Part shown: in pieces, positions 47,824 through 49,650 of the stretch
Layout of the letters: each line of letters begins with the position of its first letter
Numbering within the stretch: the first letter of the stretch is position 1
Source: Chitinibacter sp. GC72
Lineage (GTDB): Bacteria > Pseudomonadota > Gammaproteobacteria > Burkholderiales > Chitinibacteraceae
Assembly (NCBI RefSeq): GCF_009760905.1
Contig: NZ_VIRW01000021.1
Coordinates: 1 to 49,650 of the forward strand
Reading direction: 5' to 3'
Length of the DNA: 49,650 nucleotides
Program-made: the position numbers and the translations under genes
The notes under the pieces: generated by a model
What the model was told of the DNA's origin: nothing
Seen by the model: only the letters and a program-made list of their open reading frames with translations
Database searches by the model: none

Positions 47824-48273
47824 TTAAGCGCCCCAGACATCTTCGATGCGGATGTAGCCAGTGGCGCCATCACGGTGTTTGATTTTCAGCCAGCCGGTGC
47901 GGGTGTCTTGCTGTAATTCAAGCAATACATTGCGCTCGACTTTAAATAGCAAGCTGGAGCCGGGGTTGGCTTCTTTGCGTACTTCGGCCAAGCGATTGGC
48001 CTGTACGTAGCGGACAGTGCTGGTGTCTGCTTTGGCTAACCAGGCTAAGGTGCCGTCACGGTCGCGAATACGCAGCCATGTGCCTTGTTCGGCCAGTACT
48101 TCAAGTGGGATATTGGCGCTCAGTACAAATCGCTTTGCGCTGTTCTCGCTGGGGGATTCGTACAGGATGACGCCAGTGCGGCTGGTGGAGCGGTATTCGA
48201 CGGCAAAAACACTACTGGCAGCGCCTGCCAGCAGTGTCGCAATCAATACCGGCTTAATGAGTTGTTTGCTCAT
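47824..48273 (-). CDS. Secreted bacterial SH3-domain protein
   Basis: 149 residues with a signal peptide ([17 protein letters not shown], cleavage near 25) and two SH3_3-like repeats. The first is about 28-85 ([16 protein letters not shown]...[14 protein letters not shown]) and the second about 90-146 ([19 protein letters not shown]...[15 protein letters not shown]). Such domains usually bind peptidoglycan or proteins in the envelope. Its start overlaps the secB end by 20 bases, so it is co-translated between secB and gpsA. Specific role unknown. Confidence 0.85.
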   Translation of the reverse strand: MSKQLIKPVLIATLLAGAASSVFAVEYRSTSRTGVILYESPSENSAKRFVLSANIPLEVLAEQGTWLRIRDRDGTLAWLAKADTSTVRYVQANRLAEVRKEANPGSSLLFKVERNVLLELQQDTRTGWLKIKHRDGATGYIRIEDVWGA

Positions 48274-48742
48274 TGGCTTGCTGTGCTGCAGCTTGCTGGC
48301 GTTGTTGGATGTAAATGGCTTCGAAGTTGATTGGCTGCAGCAGCAGCGGCGGGAAGCCAGCGCGCGTTGTCAGATCCGATACCGCTTCGCGCAGATAAGG
48401 GAACAGAATACTTGGGCAACCAATGCCCAGTAGTGGGTCAAGCTCTTGTTCCGGGATGTTTTCAATCTGGAATAGACCAGCTTGCGTTACTTCAACCAGG
48501 AAAATCGTGCGATCTTCGGCTTTGGCAGTGGCTGTTACTGTCAGGCTGGCTTCAAAAAAGCCATTGTCAAAGCTGCGTGCCTGGTTGCGGAACTGGATAT
48601 TGAATTCAGGCTGGCCTTCTTCCATAAATGCATTCGGCGCAGAAGGCGATTCGAGGGAAATGTCGGTGACGTACAGTTTTTGTACAGCAAAAACAGGTTG
48701 CTGAGATTCTTCTTGTTGTACAGCTTGGTTTTCTTCGCTCAT
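48254..48742 (-). CDS. secB: Protein-export chaperone SecB
   Basis: 162 residues. SecB keeps exported proteins unfolded and delivers them to SecA. VQKLYVTDISLESPSAPNAF at the N-terminus and GIGCPSILFPYLREAVSDLTTRAGFPPLLLQPINF in the C-terminal half are hallmark segments (the latter spans the tetramer/SecA face). ATG 48742 follows GGATGG; a longer in-frame extension upstream is non-family. The C-terminus is Gln/Ala-rich. Upstream is grxC. Confidence 0.96.
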   Translation of the reverse strand: MSEENQAVQQEESQQPVFAVQKLYVTDISLESPSAPNAFMEEGQPEFNIQFRNQARSFDNGFFEASLTVTATAKAEDRTIFLVEVTQAGLFQIENIPEQELDPLLGIGCPSILFPYLREAVSDLTTRAGFPPLLLQPINFEAIYIQQRQQAAAQQANEQTTH

Positions 48743-48885
48743 GGTCCATCCCTTGTGAGTCGTTTGGTTTATATAAAGCCTTGCATGGCGTGCATGGAGC
48801 CACGCGCCGAAATCATCGCACAAAACCAGCTGCGCTGACCATTGCGGCAACTCGTATGCCGGTATTTGTCGTGGCTGAGCAGCAT

Positions 48886-49152
48886 TTACCCTGCGTTACC
48901 GTTTAGAAGCGGAATTAATTTGCCAGCGTGATCGAGCGCTGCCAAGTCATCAAAGCCACCAACGTGATAATCATCAATATAAATTTGCGGCACGGTACGG
49001 CGCTGTGTGCGTTCCATCATGATTGCACGTTGTGCCGGGTCTTGGTCAACACGGATTTTTTCAATCGATGTTACGCCACGCTGCGTTAGTAGTCGCTCGG
49101 CGCGATCACAGTAGGGGCAGTAGCCTGTACTGTACATAAGCACTTTGGGCAT
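48886..49152 (-). CDS. grxC: Glutaredoxin 3
   Basis: 88 residues from ATG 49152 with GGAG six bases upstream; an earlier in-frame start would add nine non-family residues. The active site CPYC is in YSTGYCPYCDRAERLL and the glutathione-binding TVPQIYIDDYHVGGFDDL follows. It reduces disulfides with glutathione. It lies 143 bp ahead of secB, an association seen in many proteobacteria. Confidence 0.95.
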   Translation of the reverse strand: MPKVLMYSTGYCPYCDRAERLLTQRGVTSIEKIRVDQDPAQRAIMMERTQRRTVPQIYIDDYHVGGFDDLAALDHAGKLIPLLNGNAG

Positions 49153-49319
49153 TTGGACTCCAAATTTGGGCTTGGCCATTACGCCTAGCCCTGATTATTC
49201 ATGCTGATGTAGATAGGGATGGTTTGGGATTCTGCAAGAGCCGTTTGGTGGTGGTGCTTTCTGTTTCCTTTGAAAACAGCCGCTTATCACCTTTGTATCA
49301 TTTCATTTGCATGTAGGTG

Positions 49320-49348
49320 TTGACGGGTTTCAGGCCTGTGGGTATAGT
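49320..49348 (+). promoter_or_regulatory. rRNA operon promoter
   Basis: -35 TTGACG (49320-49325) and -10 TATAGT (49343-49348) with the ideal 17-base spacer. The following GC-rich discriminator (tcggcc) fits stringent control of rRNA. The 167 bp between it and grxC is AT-rich and may hold an UP element; no gene is seen there. Confidence 0.8.
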
Positions 49349-49404
49349 TCGGCCTCTCTGCTGATGACGCAGCGAAACAAAACAAGTTTCTCTCTGTCTC
49401 GCAC

Positions 49405-49416
49405 CGATCTTTAACA
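49405..49416 (+). promoter_or_regulatory. boxA antitermination site in the rrn leader
   Basis: CGATCTTTAACA is close to the boxA consensus TGCTCTTTAACA, where NusB/S10 load to form the rRNA antitermination complex. It lies between the promoter and the 16S start, as expected. An imperfect stem of GTGAGTGCTTG with CAAGTGCTTGCAC follows (49431-49474) and may be part of boxB or the processing stem. Confidence 0.7.
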
Positions 49417-49495
49417 AATTACAGCCGATGAGTGTGAGTGCTTGATTCGTAAGTCGAAACAAGTGCTTGCACTCAATTGAAAAGAAAGTAAAACA

Positions 49496-49526
49496 AGACG
49501 AACTTTATTGTTCATCTCGTTTTTTT
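49496..49526 (+). terminator. Terminator-like hairpin in the rrn leader
   Basis: AGACGAAC and GTTCATCT pair at seven of eight positions around a six-base loop and are followed two bases later by seven T. It lies downstream of boxA and about 50 bases before the 16S gene, so it could stop transcripts that lack the antitermination complex. Confidence 0.45.
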
Positions 49527-49574
49527 CTTTGAGTATTGAAGTACAAGCCAAGTAGTACATTTAGCTTAGTGATT

Positions 49575-49650
49575 AAACGAAAGAGTTTGATCCTGGCTCA
49601 GATTGAACGCTGGCGGCATGCTTTACACATGCAAGTCGAACGGCAGCACG
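49575..49650 (+). rRNA. rrs: 16S ribosomal RNA, 5' end (partial)
   Basis: The universal AGAGTTTGATCCTGGCTCAG (49582-49601, E. coli positions 8-27) places the mature 5' end near 49575. The sequence that follows (ATTGAACGCTGGCGGCATGC and GAACGGCAGCACG) is of betaproteobacterial, Neisseriales-like type. The gene runs off the window. Confidence 0.97.

Overview
The window reads as chromosomal DNA of a betaproteobacterium, most likely order Neisseriales (Chromobacterium/Chitinibacter-like). The best direct evidence is the 5' end of a 16S rRNA gene at the right edge, whose GGCATGCTTTACACATGCAA and GAACGGCAGCACG segments are typical of that group. The gene content agrees (secDF-yajC, YcgR, a dedA-bioC-bioD string, hemE, priA, secB-grxC). 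GC is moderate to high and genes are densely packed. No prophage, CRISPR array or tRNA gene was found.

Layout. 1-250 is the right end of an IS200/IS605 element, followed at once by an MFS transporter. 1.5-5.2 kb (minus) is dedA-bioC-bioD-SCO-ycgR. 5.3-8.5 kb (minus) is yajC-secD-secF. 8.7-12.6 kb (minus) is a MoxR / DUF58 / TgpA-type transglutaminase operon. 12.7-14.2 kb (plus) holds an HDAC-family deacetylase and an NlpC/P60 lipoprotein. 14.3-19.4 kb (plus) is the arginine succinyltransferase pathway astA-astD-astB-astE, without astC. 19.4-26.7 kb is an arsenic island: arsC, an ArsJ-partner GAPDH and arsJ run leftward, and arsR, acr3, an ATP-grasp-like gene and an HCX5R phosphatase run rightward from a shared promoter region. 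26.8-34.8 kb is an alpha-2-macroglobulin gene plus pbpC. 34.8-36.8 kb has three small cytoplasmic genes, one with an in-frame amber codon. 36.9-38.8 kb is upp-uraA. Then come glnS, a small secreted protein, a YddA/SbmA-like ABC protein, hemE, a 391-bp DnaA-box-bearing gap, priA, the minus-strand gpsA / SH3 / secB / grxC group, and the promoter, leader and start of an rrn operon.

The least ordinary part is the arsenic island. The arsJ-GAPDH pair, which acts as a unit (GAPDH makes 1-arseno-3-phosphoglycerate, ArsJ exports it), is split by a 297-aa gene carrying a HEPN-like RX4H motif. That gene is flanked on both sides by REPIN-like double hairpins with GTAG-type heads, and outside those by copies of a second hairpin family that recurs in the window. 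The rightward arm adds two tightly coupled genes of unknown role in arsenic metabolism, an ATP-grasp-like ligase and a dual-specificity-type phosphatase. The hemE-priA gap has an AT-rich tract, a long inverted repeat and three DnaA-box-like sites, so it is a candidate replication-origin-like or DnaA-controlled region.

All calls rest on reading the sequence and on recall of protein families; no database search was run.
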